Numbered from the stretch's first letter, positions 34,093 through 45,795 are shown. The stretch: 64,000 nucleotides of DNA from Serratia symbiotica str. 'Cinara cedri' (GCA_000238975.1 CP002295.1:1240001-1304000), one strand, 5' to 3'. Notes: generated from the letters alone by a model not told the origin. Numbers and translations are program-made.

Positions 34093-36108
34093 TCATGCAT
34101 GAACAATAAAGTCTGCACGCAAGTGACGTATTTCATCACGTAATAAACTTGCCTCCTCAAACTCTAAGTTTTGCGCATGACTATACATCTGATCTTCTAA
34201 CTTACGAATTTTGTGCTCCAACATAGCTGGTGTGAAACTTTGATCATCCGTTGTATTTTTACTTATTTGACTTTTACTCTGACATATACCTCGCTTACTA
34301 AGCTGCTGACCCCATTGTAAAATATCACTAATTTTTTTATTTAATCCCTGTGGAACAATACCATGCTCTTCGTTATATGCTTTTTGCTTTATACGTCGAC
34401 GTTCAGTTTCATTAATAGCTTTAGCCATAGATTCGGTAACACGATCACCATATAAAATCACCTTACCATTGAGATTACGTGCTGCCCGGCCAATAGTCTG
34501 TATTAATGAACGCTCAGAACGCAAAAACCCCTCTTTATCCGCATCCAAAATAGCCACCAAAGATACTTCTGGTATATCTAAACCCTCACGTAATAAGTTA
34601 ATACCAACCAAAACATTAAATTTTCCCAAACGTAAATCACGAATTATTTCAATACGTTCTACAGTATCAATATCTGAATGTAGATAGCGTACAAGCTCAC
34701 CATGTTCCTCAAGGTAGTGAGTTAAATCTTCTGCCATGCGCTTAGTTAATGTAGTTACTAACACACGCTCTTTGAGTATTACTCGTTTGCGAATCTCAGA
34801 AAGAAGATCATCCACTTGAGTAGTAACTGAGCGCACTATCACTTCTGGATCTAATAACCCTGTGGGACGTACTACTTGATCAATAAGATCTACACCAGAT
34901 TTATCAAGCTCATATTTACCTGGTGTTGCAGATACATAGAGAGTCTGTGGCGCCATTGCCTCAAACTCTTCAAAACATAAAGGACGATTATCTAACGTAG
35001 ATGGTAACCTGAAACCATATTCTACAAGGGTTACTTTACGTGCACGATCACCTTTAAACATGCCACGAATTTGAGGGATAGTAACATGAGATTCATCCAC
35101 TACTAACAGGCTATCAGACGGAAGATAATCAAATAAAGTAGGTGGCGGCGACCCGATACTGCGACCAGATAAGTAACGTGAATAATTTTCAATTCCTGAG
35201 CAATAACCTAATTCATTCATCATTTCTAAATCAAACTGAGTACGTTGGCTCAATCGATGCTCTTCTAGGAGCTTGTTATTATCCAATAGAACTTTACGAC
35301 GCTCAGATAACTCAGACTTAATTTGTTCCATTGCTTCTAGCATCTGAGCACGTGAGGTTACATAGTGTGACTTAGGATAAATAGTAAAACATGGTACTAT
35401 TTGTTGAATTTTACCAGTAAACGGATCAAATAGCGACAATCGCTCTATCTCATCGTCGAATAACTCAACTCGCAATGCTAAATTGTCTGATTCCGCTGGG
35501 AAAATATCAATCACCTCACCACGTACGCGGAAAGTAGCACGCTGTAAAACCTGATCATGACGGATATATTGTAATTCTGCTAATCTCTGTAGTATAATAC
35601 GCTGATTAATGATCATACCTCTATTCAAGTATAACATCATCTTGAGATATAACTCTCGATCTCCTAAACCATATATAGCTGAAACAGAAGCTACAACTAC
35701 AACATCACGGCGCTCTAGTAATGACTTAGTTGTAGAGAGTCGTATTTGCTCGATGTATTCATTTACCGAAGCATCTTTTTCGATAAAAGTATCAGAACTA
35801 GGCACATAAGCTTCTGGTTGGTAATAATCATAGTAAGATACAAAATATTCTACTGCATTTTCAGGAAAAAAACCTTTCATCTCACTATATAGCTGTGCTG
35901 CCAACGTCTTGTTCGGAGCAAGTACCATGGTGGGTCGATTTAGGTTAGCTATTACATTAGCAATAGTAAAAGTTTTTCCTGAACCGGTAACCCCCAATAA
36001 CGTCTGGTGAGCTAAGCCATCTTTTATCCCATCCTCAAGTTTACGAATTGCTATCGGCTGATCGCCAGCTGGTTTAAAATCCGCATACAATTTAAAAATT
36101 TTACTCAT
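34093..36108 (-). CDS. uvrB: UvrABC excinuclease subunit B
   Basis: A 671-residue helicase-like damage-verification subunit of nucleotide excision repair, loaded by UvrA and cut-activating for UvrC. Walker A is [10 protein letters not shown] (about residue 38). The beta-hairpin that clamps damaged DNA is visible as [16 protein letters not shown]. The helicase motif DESHVTIPQ, motif V/VI region LREGLDIPE and QTIGRAARN, and the C-terminal UVR domain ([20 protein letters not shown]) follow. The start is ATG at 36108 (MSKIFK, as in E. coli), with AGGTGG 8 bases before it; the GTG at 36120 would overlap that site. Length is close to E. coli (673). Retention suggests that excision repair is still used; uvrA and uvrC would be elsewhere. 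Confidence 0.97.
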   Translation of the reverse strand: MSKIFKLYADFKPAGDQPIAIRKLEDGIKDGLAHQTLLGVTGSGKTFTIANVIANLNRPTMVLAPNKTLAAQLYSEMKGFFPENAVEYFVSYYDYYQPEAYVPSSDTFIEKDASVNEYIEQIRLSTTKSLLERRDVVVVASVSAIYGLGDRELYLKMMLYLNRGMIINQRIILQRLAELQYIRHDQVLQRATFRVRGEVIDIFPAESDNLALRVELFDDEIERLSLFDPFTGKIQQIVPCFTIYPKSHYVTSRAQMLEAMEQIKSELSERRKVLLDNNKLLEEHRLSQRTQFDLEMMNELGYCSGIENYSRYLSGRSIGSPPPTLFDYLPSDSLLVVDESHVTIPQIRGMFKGDRARKVTLVEYGFRLPSTLDNRPLCFEEFEAMAPQTLYVSATPGKYELDKSGVDLIDQVVRPTGLLDPEVIVRSVTTQVDDLLSEIRKRVILKERVLVTTLTKRMAEDLTHYLEEHGELVRYLHSDIDTVERIEIIRDLRLGKFNVLVGINLLREGLDIPEVSLVAILDADKEGFLRSERSLIQTIGRAARNLNGKVILYGDRVTESMAKAINETERRRIKQKAYNEEHGIVPQGLNKKISDILQWGQQLSKRGICQSKSQISKNTTDDQSFTPAMLEHKIRKLEDQMYSHAQNLEFEEASLLRDEIRHLRADFIVHA

Positions 36109-36299
36109 TATTTCGGCCACCTTCTAGAGATATGCACATAAAAATTATCTTCAATAAGGTACCAAATGATAACTTTCCTGATCACTTATAAAAATAGCAG
36201 TAATGTATATTAATATTTATTATATTTAGTATAGAATTCACTTTAGTAAAGACAATATCTATAACCCCATATTATTATGCGCACGAAGTCCTAATCAAT

Positions 36300-36974
36300 T
36301 TACAATAAACTAATATCTAAATATTGACCTAATAATTGGTATTTAATATTAAATAAATAGGGAATATTACCCAATAATGGTGCTGGCAACATATAACATA
36401 ACGTCGCCAAATATTCTTTATGCCACTTATCTGGTACTATTACATTATTAGCGATCCAGCCAACTAACGGTAATCCTAATTGTAAAATGGCCTGTGCAGT
36501 TAGCAAAGCGTGATTAATACAACCTAACTTCATACCTACTACTAAAATTACTGGTAGTTGTTCTTTTTGCACCCAATAAGCAAAAGTATGTTGCAATGAT
36601 AATGGCGTCAACCATCCACCTATACCCTCAACTAGCAGCCAATTGGCTCGCTGTTCTAAATTATGCAGTGCTGTGGAAAGCCGCTCTAATTCTATTGGTC
36701 GATCTTCAGTGGCACTAATAATATGTGGTGAAGTTGGTTCTGAAAAAATATAAGGATTTACTTCGTCATAACTTATTATCACGCTGCTATTAGACTGCAG
36801 CATAAGAGCATCACTATTTCTATAGCCATCTGCAGTTATGATCCCGCCAGAGGCCACCGGTTTGTAGCCGACACTACAATAACCCGCTCGATGAGCAGCT
36901 TGTAGTAATGCACAACTAGCCACAGTCTTGCCTACTGCAGTATCAGTACCAGTGACAAAGCAACGTTTAATCAC
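36300..36974 (-). CDS. bioD: Dethiobiotin synthetase
   Basis: A 224-residue ATP-dependent enzyme that closes the ureido ring of dethiobiotin from 7,8-diaminopelargonate and CO2, the penultimate step of biotin synthesis. The P-loop GTDTAVGKT starts at residue 8. YKPVASGG carries the catalytic Lys, and EPTSPHI and VEGIGGWLTPL match E. coli BioD (about 225 residues) throughout. The start is GTG at 36972-36974, fixed by alignment with E. coli MSKRYFVTGTDT; the ribosome site is weak. It follows the bioB gene and the bioF relic in the same direction. bioC, which in E. coli lies between bioF and bioD, is not recognisable. The gene is 191 bases from uvrB, as in E. coli. Confidence 0.96.
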   Translation of the reverse strand: MIKRCFVTGTDTAVGKTVASCALLQAAHRAGYCSVGYKPVASGGIITADGYRNSDALMLQSNSSVIISYDEVNPYIFSEPTSPHIISATEDRPIELERLSTALHNLEQRANWLLVEGIGGWLTPLSLQHTFAYWVQKEQLPVILVVGMKLGCINHALLTAQAILQLGLPLVGWIANNVIVPDKWHKEYLATLCYMLPAPLLGNIPYLFNIKYQLLGQYLDISLL

Positions 36975-37849
36975 AATAAATTACAACCGTATATTAAATA
37001 CCAACTAAATTAAAATAATACCTAAATATATATCAACCTTTTATACATAGTAATATTTAGCAAATAATAAGATTCACGTAACTATCTCTATGTAAATACA
37101 TCAAAATAATAGCTTTCACTATACTAGTATGTGCTATCATATATCTAGATATTTCAAAATTTACTATTAAATAGACAAACAATAATCACATGCCATATGA
37201 GTGAACTTACCGTTTACTAACACAAAACCATTTACATAGCGCTATTTCTACTAAAAATTAGTACTGCTAAATACTACCTATAATTAATACCGTACATCAT
37301 GCAATATATAGTATATAGTTAACGCAAAACAATAAGGATGCATAATAAAAATGTATTACTCGATAACATCATCTAAAATACCATTGATATATCAATATAA
37401 TTGATAACTCTAGTGTAAAATATTGATCATAAAAAAATAAATATTGATTATATTGAATATTTATTTATACCTGATAAAAATGAACGCTATATAGAATATA
37501 TGATTAACAATCAATATACTATATAAAGCATGAGCGCATGACCACAAAGATAATACATAAATTAATAATATCCTAATACGTTATAATCTATATGTGCGCA
37601 ATAAGTATACTATATAAAAATATCCTAATTACTTCTTGTTAATTGAAAAAAATTAAATAAAAATTTATAGTGTCATTAAGAATAATTATAATTAAAATGC
37701 ATTCTGGTGATAGAATCAATATTCTACTAAAAATAAAAACATACGTCATTGAAAACAAGTAACGTTGTTAAAATGCACTGTAAATAATTTAATACATATT
37801 ATTTAATATTAGCAACTACTATATGGCTCCATCAACGCATAAATTTATA
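36975..37849. other. Decayed tail of the bio operon (expected bioF 3' end and bioC)
   Basis: AT-rich and stop-filled. The room is too small for the rest of bioF plus a full bioC, so part has been deleted. Short minus-strand runs such as TLLVFNDVCFYF near 37750 might correspond to the BioF region around its PLP lysine, but this is weak. Confidence 0.4.
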
Positions 37850-38535
37850 AATTAGTAATACCATATCCATTATCTACGACTTACTACGCTCTTAAGGCAT
37901 AGATAAGACTATTGAGAACTTTACCAGATCATAATCACTATCTATGCTAAAAATTACTACTGATAGCTACTACTAACCATAGCTCTGTATAAAGTTTTAA
38001 GAGAAACTTAACTAGAGCTATACTTAACTAGAGCTATCTAGTAATTATTATATTTATAATAAAAAGAAATAGGTAATTATTACTAATATAACATATAGCT
38101 AACAATATTCAATAGTAAAGTATAACCAAGATAATCTACTAAGAAAACCTAGACACTTATTAATACTAGCAAAACTCCTTTTTTAGAAAAAACATTTAAA
38201 TATAAAAGAATAATAATATCATGGCTACTTAAATTACTAACATTCTTAGGCCCTATTCTTAGGCCCTATATACAGGACTGCAATTAATCATGTAACTGAC
38301 ATACTGGCTACACAGTATACCATTACATCCGCTATGATTAACTCGTGGTCATCAATAAGACCATAATTTATAACAAAAAATAATTACTAAAATCTAAATA
38401 ATATCCACTAATAACATAAATTTAGTAAATAATTAATTTAGTAACTATTATCATCCTAATTACTAATAGTATATTATATGTACTTTACTATGGCTTGCCT
38501 ACTTTACTATGACTTGCCTAATACCTACCTCATTC
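37850..38535 (-). pseudogene. bioF: bioF pseudogene (KAPA synthase)
   Basis: Directly after bioB on the same strand, where E. coli has bioF. About 140 bases from the bioB stop the minus strand reads YYLDFSNY, then after a shift YGLIDDHELIIADV, like BioF [21 protein letters not shown]. Near 37960 it reads VIFSIDSDYDLVKFSIV, parallel to BioF GVFSMDGDSAPLAEIQQV. Near 37870 VVDNGYGITNL matches the MVDDAHGTGVI motif. The distances between these fit the real gene. Multiple stops, shifts and tandem duplications (38006-38037, 38244-38269) disable it. BioF makes 7-keto-8-aminopelargonate, so the pathway here would need that intermediate from outside unless another copy exists. Confidence 0.78.
38006..38037. 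repeat. Exact 16-bp tandem duplication
   Basis: ACTTAACTAGAGCTAT occurs twice head to tail inside the bioF relic. Two similar events lie close by: TTCTTAGGCCCTA twice at 38244-38269, and a 19-bp unit twice with one mismatch at 38481-38518. Confidence 0.95.
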
Positions 38536-38546
38536 GCTATTATAAG

Positions 38547-39593
38547 CTAATCACAGACTTGTGCGGCGTTATAAAATTGAGTACCATCAACGTGCATTAG
38601 TTGATCAAGTAATACCTGCTGCTGCAAATTATTACCATGCTCAGTAGCAATCTGTTGTGGTTTTAAACCTAACTTGTGGAATAATTGTAAATCCTTATCT
38701 TCTTTTGGATTAGGCGTTGTTAATAGCTTACAACCATAGAAGATCGAATTAGCACCAGCCATAAAACACATCGCTTGAGTCTGTTCGTTCATCTTTTCGC
38801 GCCCAGCAGAAAGGCGCACATAGGAAGTTGGCATCATAATACGTGACACCGCGATAGTACGTATAAAATCAAACGGATCAATATCTTTGTTATCCGCTAG
38901 TGGTGTGCCTTTAACTTTTACTAACATATTTATTGGTACACTCTCGGGTGGTTTAGGTAAATTAGCTAACTGTGCTAGCAAAATAGCACGATCTCGTATC
39001 GTCTCACCTAATCCAATAATACCACCAGAACACACTTTAATACCTGCATCTCGCACCTTATTTAGAGTATCTAAACGCTCTTGGTAGCTACGCGTAGTAA
39101 CGATGCTTTCATAAAACTCCTGGGAAGTATCAAGGTTATGGTTATAATAATCCAGTCCGGCCTGCGCTAACTGCTCAGCCTGACCACGATCTAGCATCCC
39201 TAGCGTCATACAAGTCTCCATACCTAACTCCTTTACCCCCTTCACCATTTGCTGCAAATATGGCATATCACGTTCATGAGGATTTTTCCATGCAGCTCCC
39301 ATACAAAAACGAGTAGAGCCAGTAGCCTTAGCCTTACGGGCAGCATCTAAAACCTGCTCCACCTGCATCAAACGCTCTAACTCTAGACCAGTTTTATAAC
39401 GAGAGCTTTGAGGGCAATATTTACAATCTTCTGGACAAGCGCCTGTCTTTATTGACAGTAGAGTGCTCACCTGAATCTCACAAGGATCAAAATGCTGGCG
39501 GTGTATTATCTGAGCTTCAAACAACAACTCAAGCAATGGTTTATCAAATAAGGCTTGAGCAAGGCCAGCTGTCCAGCAAATACGATCGGCCAT
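38547..39593 (-). CDS. bioB: Biotin synthase
   Basis: A 348-residue radical-SAM enzyme inserting sulfur into dethiobiotin, the last step of biotin synthesis. The radical-SAM cysteines are in CPEDCKYC (about residue 53). Further cluster and core segments, [54 protein letters not shown] and [11 protein letters not shown], match E. coli BioB (346). The enzyme also consumes a [2Fe-2S] cluster as sulfur donor, so it depends on an Fe-S assembly system, and the ISC operon downstream in this window is decayed. ATG is at 39593 with GGAG 8 bases upstream. It is divergent from bioA with a shared control region. Confidence 0.97.
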   Translation of the reverse strand: MADRICWTAGLAQALFDKPLLELLFEAQIIHRQHFDPCEIQVSTLLSIKTGACPEDCKYCPQSSRYKTGLELERLMQVEQVLDAARKAKATGSTRFCMGAAWKNPHERDMPYLQQMVKGVKELGMETCMTLGMLDRGQAEQLAQAGLDYYNHNLDTSQEFYESIVTTRSYQERLDTLNKVRDAGIKVCSGGIIGLGETIRDRAILLAQLANLPKPPESVPINMLVKVKGTPLADNKDIDPFDFIRTIAVSRIMMPTSYVRLSAGREKMNEQTQAMCFMAGANSIFYGCKLLTTPNPKEDKDLQLFHKLGLKPQQIATEHGNNLQQQVLLDQLMHVDGTQFYNAAQVCD

Positions 39594-39623
39594 TTTGGCG
39601 TCTCCAAAACGAAAAGTATCATC

Positions 39624-39651
39624 AGTGTAAATATTGTGGATATAATGTCAA
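39624..39651 (-). promoter_or_regulatory. bioB promoter
   Basis: On the minus strand TTGACA (39651-39646) is a perfect -35. After 16 bases TACACT (39629-39624) is a fair -10, 31 bases before the bioB ATG. The -35 lies inside the BirA-like operator, as expected for repression. Confidence 0.65.
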
Positions 39652-39678
39652 CTATTCTAAATTTAAATTGGTTTACAA
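39645..39678. promoter_or_regulatory. BirA-like biotin operator between bioB and bioA
   Basis: The right half-site GGTTTACAA (39670-39678) is perfect, and the left half ATGTCAACT matches TTGTAAACC at 6 of 9 positions. The 16-base spacing equals that of the E. coli bio operator as I recall it. It overlaps the bioB -35 and lies just before the bioA start, so both transcripts could be repressed by BirA-biotinyl-AMP. The left half is partly decayed. Confidence 0.7.
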
Positions 39679-39686
39679 TCATGCCT

Positions 39687-40955
39687 ATGACCCAGTCTGA
39701 CTTAGAGTTTGACCAGAACCATATATGGCACCCATACAGCTCTATGCTACATCCATTACCATGCTATCCAGTTGAAGCAGCTACTGGTATTGAATTGCAT
39801 CTAGCTGATGGACGGAGTCTGGTAGACGGAATGTCCTCATGGTGGGCTGCGATTCATGGTTATAACCACCCAAAGTTAAATCTGGCAGCTAAACAACAAT
39901 TAAAAAAAATGTCGCATGTTATGTTTGGTGGCATTACCCACCCTTCCGCTATTGCACTATGCCGCAGACTAATCGATATGACGCCACAAATATTGCAATG
40001 TGTATTTTTGGCTGACTCAGGTTCAGTCGCGATAGAAATCGCACTAAAAATGGCACTACAATACTGGCAGGCACGCGGAGAACGGCGACATAATATACTC
40101 ACGCTACGGCATGGTTATCATGGTGATACCTTAGGTGCGATGTCTGTGTGCGACCCTGATAAATCAATGCACTACTTATACCAGGGATTACTCGCACAAC
40201 ATTTATTTGCCCCGGCGCCAAAATGTAGATTTCACGAAGAATGGAATGAGCAAGACATTGCTCAATTTACTACTATATTACATAAACATGCTAACGAAGT
40301 AGCGGCAGTGATCCTGGAGCCCATAGTGCAAGGTGCTGGCGGTATGCGCATCTATCACCCAACTTACCTTAAACGGGTACGCGAACTTTGCGATCATTAT
40401 CAAATACTACTAATAGTAGATGAGATAGCTACTGGATTTGGACGTACAGGTAAACTATTTGCTTATGAGCATGCAAAAATGATACCAGACATTCTTTGCC
40501 TGGGCAAGGCGCTAACCGGCGGATATATGACACTTTCCGCTACACTGACTAGCCGTCAGATAGCAGATACAATTAGTAAAGGTGCTGCGGGATGCTTTAT
40601 GCACGGACCAACTTTTATGGGTAATCCGCTAGCCTGTGCGATTGCTGAGGCTAGTCTGAAGCTGATAGCAGAAAACCATTGGCAAGCACAGGTCGCCGCT
40701 ATTGAAACGCAGCTTAAACAACAGTTACTACCCCTAGCAGCGCAGCCAAAAGTAGCGGATGTACGAGTGCTTGGTGCCATCGGGGTAGTAGAAATGCACG
40801 CACCAGTAGATGTAGTGCAGTTACAACGTGGTTTTGTTAGACGTGGAGTATGGCTAAGGCCATTTGGTACACTTATTTATTTAATGCCTCCCTATATTAT
40901 CGATCCAGAGCGACTTAGCCGCCTAACTGCAGCAGTAATAGATGCGGTGCGCTAA
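39687..40955 (+). CDS. bioA: Adenosylmethionine-8-amino-7-oxononanoate aminotransferase
   Basis: A 422-residue PLP enzyme converting KAPA to 7,8-diaminopelargonate with SAM as amino donor. Segments DQNHIWHPYSSM, VDGMSSWWAAIHGYNHP, FLADSGSVAIEIALKMALQYW, DEIATGFGRTGK and the PLP-Lys motif LGKALTGGYMTLSA match E. coli BioA (429) in order. The start at 39687 (MTQSDLEFDQ) matches E. coli MTTDDLAFDQ; ATG at 39681 would add only two residues. No good ribosome site is seen. A candidate -10 TATAAT lies at 39641-39646. It is divergent from bioB, as in E. coli. With BioD and BioB it completes KAPA-to-biotin. Confidence 0.96.
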   Translation: MTQSDLEFDQNHIWHPYSSMLHPLPCYPVEAATGIELHLADGRSLVDGMSSWWAAIHGYNHPKLNLAAKQQLKKMSHVMFGGITHPSAIALCRRLIDMTPQILQCVFLADSGSVAIEIALKMALQYWQARGERRHNILTLRHGYHGDTLGAMSVCDPDKSMHYLYQGLLAQHLFAPAPKCRFHEEWNEQDIAQFTTILHKHANEVAAVILEPIVQGAGGMRIYHPTYLKRVRELCDHYQILLIVDEIATGFGRTGKLFAYEHAKMIPDILCLGKALTGGYMTLSATLTSRQIADTISKGAAGCFMHGPTFMGNPLACAIAEASLKLIAENHWQAQVAAIETQLKQQLLPLAAQPKVADVRVLGAIGVVEMHAPVDVVQLQRGFVRRGVWLRPFGTLIYLMPPYIIDPERLSRLTAAVIDAVR

Positions 40956-41119
40956 AGTAATAAAGTTAATAGATAATCACTATTAGCTCAGTAAATTACT
41001 AACATTGAGCTTATATTGCTATAAATAAATAATCTAACTTAAAGTCTTTATTTTTACTAATAACTAGAGATCCCAATAATTTTCTTTTATATAGTAATTA
41101 TTCTAAAAAATACAACTTC

Positions 41120-41340
41120 AATTGCAATTGGTATTAAGTAATATTAATTCCACGATAGAAAATATCACGATACACTTTGCTTAAGATAACCAAGCCAAAA
41201 CAGTCAAGTTTAGAAACATTATTTATAGCAAAAATAATTATCTATAGTCTCTCTCCTAAAATTTAGCCTAGCTTACAATATTAAGTAGTGCTAATATCAA
41301 TATCTTGCGCATAAGTTAAAATTAAATAAAATTAATAGTC
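41120..41340 (-). pseudogene. mlaB: mlaB relic (STAS-domain phospholipid-transport protein)
   Basis: One minus-strand frame runs LTYAQDIDISTT (41325 downward), then AINNVSKLDCFGLVILSKVYRDIFYRGINIT (split here as AINNVSKLDCFGLVIL and SKVYRDIFYRGINIT). The order and spacing fit MlaB: LALSGELDxD, then about 20 residues, then LSRVSRVDTGGLALLLHL, then AKKQGNNVTL. Three stops interrupt it. MlaB is the cytoplasmic subunit of the MlaFEDB complex that keeps outer-membrane lipid asymmetry. The remaining gap up to guaA is roughly the length of mlaFEDC, but I could not recognise those genes. Confidence 0.55.
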
Positions 41341-41345
41341 AAGCT

Positions 41346-44016
41346 ATATTAAGTAATAGTTAACTATAAAGTTACCATTAACACTAATATTTACTTCAAG
41401 TATTAATCAGTCATATTTTAAATTAACCTAGCCTAGCACCTACACGAAAACACTATGATTATATATCACTTTAGATATAAATAACATTACAATGAATAAT
41501 TAATAATTTTATTACATACTTCTATTATCTTAGCTTTACTATGATAAACATGTGATATTTATTATTTTGCTCCTATAAATAATGCATGCTAGCACTAAAA
41601 CCTAGTAATTAAAGACTCTTAATTAAAAATTAAGAATTTTATTTTATTTTATTTCATTTAATTTTGTTAACATATTAATTAATAATTTAATCTTAATACA
41701 TTATATAACAAAAAATAAGATATTTGCGATACTATTTATCATTTCTATTAAAATTAACTTTTTAGACTAAGATAATAATATATTACATGAATAACCGCAG
41801 AAAAATAATAATGTTTTTATTTTTTTATCTTCTTATCATGCCTCATTATAATGACAATTATACTAAATTTATTATTTATAGAACAAATAATAATATTGTG
41901 TTATAAGCAATATCATAATATATATTTACGATAATTTTATTAACTCACTAAAATTACATTAGAGAATCAAAGTACAGTAATTCTTATATAATAATATTAA
42001 CCATTCAATAATTATAATAACAATACTAAAACTGCTAAAGCGTCTAAGCTATTAACATTATAATGATAATTTTTCTTAACTATCAATGATTAAATATGCC
42101 ATAATCTACCATAAGTATGGTAATATATGATCCTCTAGTCTATTTAATCTAGCTAATAAATTATTATAGAAAAAATGAATAAAATTATTCAATACCTAAT
42201 TTTTTTCTGTGTACTATTAAAAGTTGCTACAGTATCTTTGTACTTAAAATAATTACTAACCAAATATTTCTTTATTAAAAATACGATAATATTAAAAACA
42301 TGTGTTCACTAATACCAATACTATAATAATTAAAGAGATTTATTTGTGAATAATAAATAACGACATATTATGTAATATAATGCATAATGAAATATTTGTT
42401 AAATAAATAAAGAAAAATTATACAAAATATATACATTAATCCCGATGTATAATAAATAATATTTATTCCTATATGTATCGCAAATTATACATACAATATA
42501 AAGTGTGCAGTACTTAAAATACTTATCATAAAAATACGACAGGATAGTAAACTAAATTAGTAAAATCTATAATATAGTAGAAGATATATATAAAATTGTA
42601 TATTTACCTATTTTGCTATATCCATTAAACTAACTTAATCATATGCTATAGAAGTAAAGAAAATTAAATATATTACAGATAAACTAACTAAAACACATCA
42701 TTTATTATAAATCGTTAATAATATTTATCGTATATAATGCACCCTTCTGTATTTAAACAGAGCTGCATAAATTAATTTATATAACTCTCATATCTAGCTC
42801 CATATCAACCTCTCAATACAATAATTAACCTCGTTAATAAATAAAATAGAGTACTCAGCTAAATATAAAGATTATATTATATATAATTTTTGTTTTTCCA
42901 AAAAACTAATAATTTATTGTTATAAAATTTAATTCACATTAAAATCAAAAATTTTAACACATTAGTTGCACCTAATCCTAAAATTTTATCACCTAAAACA
43001 GAACATAGTTGTGTTCAATAATTATTATATAATTAAAAAAATAACTAATATTAAGCGCTTAACTTATGACCTTAAGTATATGATACTCCTGTATCGTATA
43101 CTAATATATAATATGTTTATTATCGCAAAAGCTGTTATACTATCAATAATTAATGCTAGCTATTAAGCTAATGAGTAATTTTCAGTAAAACTACAATATA
43201 TACTCTAATATATTTAAACATGCGCACATAAATATAGAAATTAATTATAATTATAAATATTAGTTACGAAATTAAAATATAGATTCAAAATAAGTATCTT
43301 TAAATTATATTTTATAGCTTAAAGTTTTATAATTTAAAATGTAAAGTTCTTATATATTAACCGCTATAGTATAAATTAATAATTTCTTATAAAAATAAGA
43401 CAATATATTACCCGGCTCTATACACTAATGATAACGCTAAATACAATAATGATATCTCATATACCTATATACCTTACACCAATCTTTTACTATTATTTTA
43501 AATAACTAAAAACGAAATTTATATATTAAGATAATACAAAATATTACTTAATTATTTAGTTACTAACCACTACACTAATAGCTACATATAATTTTTTAAA
43601 AAAATACAATATATATTATTTATTATTTTACATATCTTCTTCTATGAATATTTTAATGATAAAATTTTTATACACAACATCTAAAATAATTACTTTAAGC
43701 GAGTATATGAAGATACTATGGTGTTGCATATAAATAAATACTCAAAATACTACCCATATAACTATTAGGCGCAACTATAAATATAACTAAATTAATATAA
43801 AACACTGAAATACTAAAATACATTCCATTAATAAAACTACTTAAATAAAACTACACCTTAAAAATTTAAATATTAGGAAATTAAAACACCACAAGAATAA
43901 TAATTGAAGGGTATGTGTATTACTAAAATACAATTTATATTCATGTACAATAAGAATCATAAGTTCAATAAATACCAATACCTCAGTTTATCTAATTAAC
44001 TAAAATAACCACCCTA
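41346..44016. other. 2.7-kb gene desert
   Basis: Very AT-rich, with no supported gene. A 66-codon plus-strand ORF (42966-43166) has simple Ile/Lys/Tyr composition and no family features. Its length would suit a decayed mlaFEDC set, but no motif is readable. Confidence 0.5.
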
Positions 44017-44042
44017 ATGAATTTATTCGCTAATAAATTCAT
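44017..44042 (-). terminator. Hairpin after guaA
   Basis: ATGAATTTATT and AATAAATTCAT form an 11-bp perfect stem with a 4-base loop, about 40 bases beyond the guaA stop. No T-run follows, so it may mark or protect the guaBA transcript end rather than act as a strong terminator. Confidence 0.4.
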
Positions 44043-44082
44043 ATAATTACTGTTATTTTTAATAGTCTAAGTACTTATAAAG

Positions 44083-45660
44083 TTATTCCCACTCAATTGT
44101 AGCTGGAGGCTTACCACTAATATCATATACCACTCGAGAAATACCTTGTACCTCATTAATAATGCGATTAGAGACACGACCAAGAAAATCATAAGGCAAA
44201 TGCGCCCAATGTGCAGTCATAAAATCAATAGTTTCTACAGCGCGTAATGAAATCACCCAGTCGTATTTACGACTATCACCCATTACACCTACCGAGCGTA
44301 TAGGTAAGAAGACAGTAAACGCCTGACTAACCTTATTATATAAATTAGTATTATGCAGCTCTTCAATTAAAATTGCATCTGCGCTACGCAATAAATCACA
44401 ATACTCTTTCTTGACTTCACCAAGGATACGTACGCCTAAACCAGGCCCAGGAAATGGATGTCGATATAACATATCATACGGTAAATCCAACTCAACACCA
44501 ATCTTGCGCACTTCATCTTTAAATAATTCTTTCAATGGCTCAAGCAAACGAAGCCTCATTCCTTTTGGAAGACCACCTACATTATGATGTGATTTTATTA
44601 TATGCGCTTTACCAGTAGTAGAAGCTGCGGACTCAATAATATCTGGGTAAATTGTACCTTGCGCCAACCATCTTACTCCAGCTTGCCTACAAGCTTCTTC
44701 ATTAAATATTTCTACAAACAAACGACCAATAATCTTGCGTTTAGTTTCTGGTTCAGCAATGCCAGCTAGCCCACTCAAAAAACGATGCTCTGCCGACACA
44801 TGCACAATATTTAACCCAAAACGAGTACTAAACATCTCTAAGACTAGATTAGCTTCATTCAAGCGCAATAAACCATTGTCAACAAAAACACAAATTAGGC
44901 GCGTACCAATGGCACGGTGCAACAACATTGCAGTAACTGAAGAGTCGACGCCACCTGATAAACCTAGAATAACACGGTCCTCCCCTACCTGCTCACGGAT
45001 GCGTTCAATCAAATATTCAATAATAGTCGATGTAGTCCATAAAATCTTACATTCACAAATATTTAAAACAAAACATTCTAATATACGCTTACCCTGGTAA
45101 GTATGTGTGACTTCTGGATGAAATTGCACACCATAAAAACGTTTTTCTTCATTGGCCATCATAGCGACCGGGCAACTATCAGTACTAGCAATAGTTGTAA
45201 AGTTTGCTGGAATAGAGGTAACTATATCACCATGACTCATCCATACATCTAATAGAGTTTTATTCGGCAGACTAATAATGTCTTCCATGCCACGCAATAG
45301 CGCACATTCATTGATGACTTCAACTTGCGCATAGCCAAACTCACGACCTTTGGAAGTCTGTACACACCCGCCTAACTGTATCGCCATAATTTGCATACCG
45401 TAACACACACCCAATACTGGCAAACCGGCATTAAATACATATTCTGGCGCACGTGGGCTATCATCTGTGATAGTGCTATCCGGACCACCAGAGAGAATAA
45501 TACCATTAGGATTAAAAGTACGAATCTGTGCCTCATTCACATTCCAGCTCCATAGCTCACAGTAAACACCAATTTCGCGCACACGACGAGCGATTAATTG
45601 ACTATATTGCGAACCAAAATCAAGAATAAGAATGCGATGTTGATGAATATTCTCTTGCAT
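44083..45660 (-). CDS. guaA: GMP synthase (glutamine-hydrolysing)
   Basis: A 525-residue cytosolic enzyme aminating XMP to GMP with glutamine, equal in length to E. coli GuaA. The N-terminal class-I amidotransferase has the nucleophile Cys in GVCYGMQ (about residue 86) and the His/Glu pair in VQFHPEVTH. The ATP-pyrophosphatase P-loop is [13 protein letters not shown] (about residue 230). The C-terminal dimerisation domain ends [10 protein letters not shown]. The start is ATG at 45660 (MQENIHQHR, like E. coli MTENIHKHR); an in-frame ATG 10 codons earlier has no family match. It is 135 bases after guaB, as in the guaBA operon. Glutamine for this reaction could come through GlnHPQ. Confidence 0.97.
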   Translation of the reverse strand: MQENIHQHRILILDFGSQYSQLIARRVREIGVYCELWSWNVNEAQIRTFNPNGIILSGGPDSTITDDSPRAPEYVFNAGLPVLGVCYGMQIMAIQLGGCVQTSKGREFGYAQVEVINECALLRGMEDIISLPNKTLLDVWMSHGDIVTSIPANFTTIASTDSCPVAMMANEEKRFYGVQFHPEVTHTYQGKRILECFVLNICECKILWTTSTIIEYLIERIREQVGEDRVILGLSGGVDSSVTAMLLHRAIGTRLICVFVDNGLLRLNEANLVLEMFSTRFGLNIVHVSAEHRFLSGLAGIAEPETKRKIIGRLFVEIFNEEACRQAGVRWLAQGTIYPDIIESAASTTGKAHIIKSHHNVGGLPKGMRLRLLEPLKELFKDEVRKIGVELDLPYDMLYRHPFPGPGLGVRILGEVKKEYCDLLRSADAILIEELHNTNLYNKVSQAFTVFLPIRSVGVMGDSRKYDWVISLRAVETIDFMTAHWAHLPYDFLGRVSNRIINEVQGISRVVYDISGKPPATIEWE

Positions 45661-45795
45661 AAAAACACGTTCCGGAAAAGACATAATCAAAGAGATATGA
45701 TCACATATCCTGAAAAACGAGACATTAATAAATTATCGCATGACGCAATCTATACGCCATTCATATTAAGCTCAATAAGCCATACGACTACATAA

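Noticed and set aside
39555-39686. Longer N-terminus for BioA
   Set aside because: The upstream open frame runs through the bioB start and the BirA operator and has no similarity to BioA. The ATG at 39687 fits the family start.
42966-43166. 66-codon plus-strand ORF in the bioA-guaA desert
   Set aside because: Its composition is almost only Ile, Leu, Lys, Tyr and Asn, with no motif and no ribosome site. Such frames arise by chance here.
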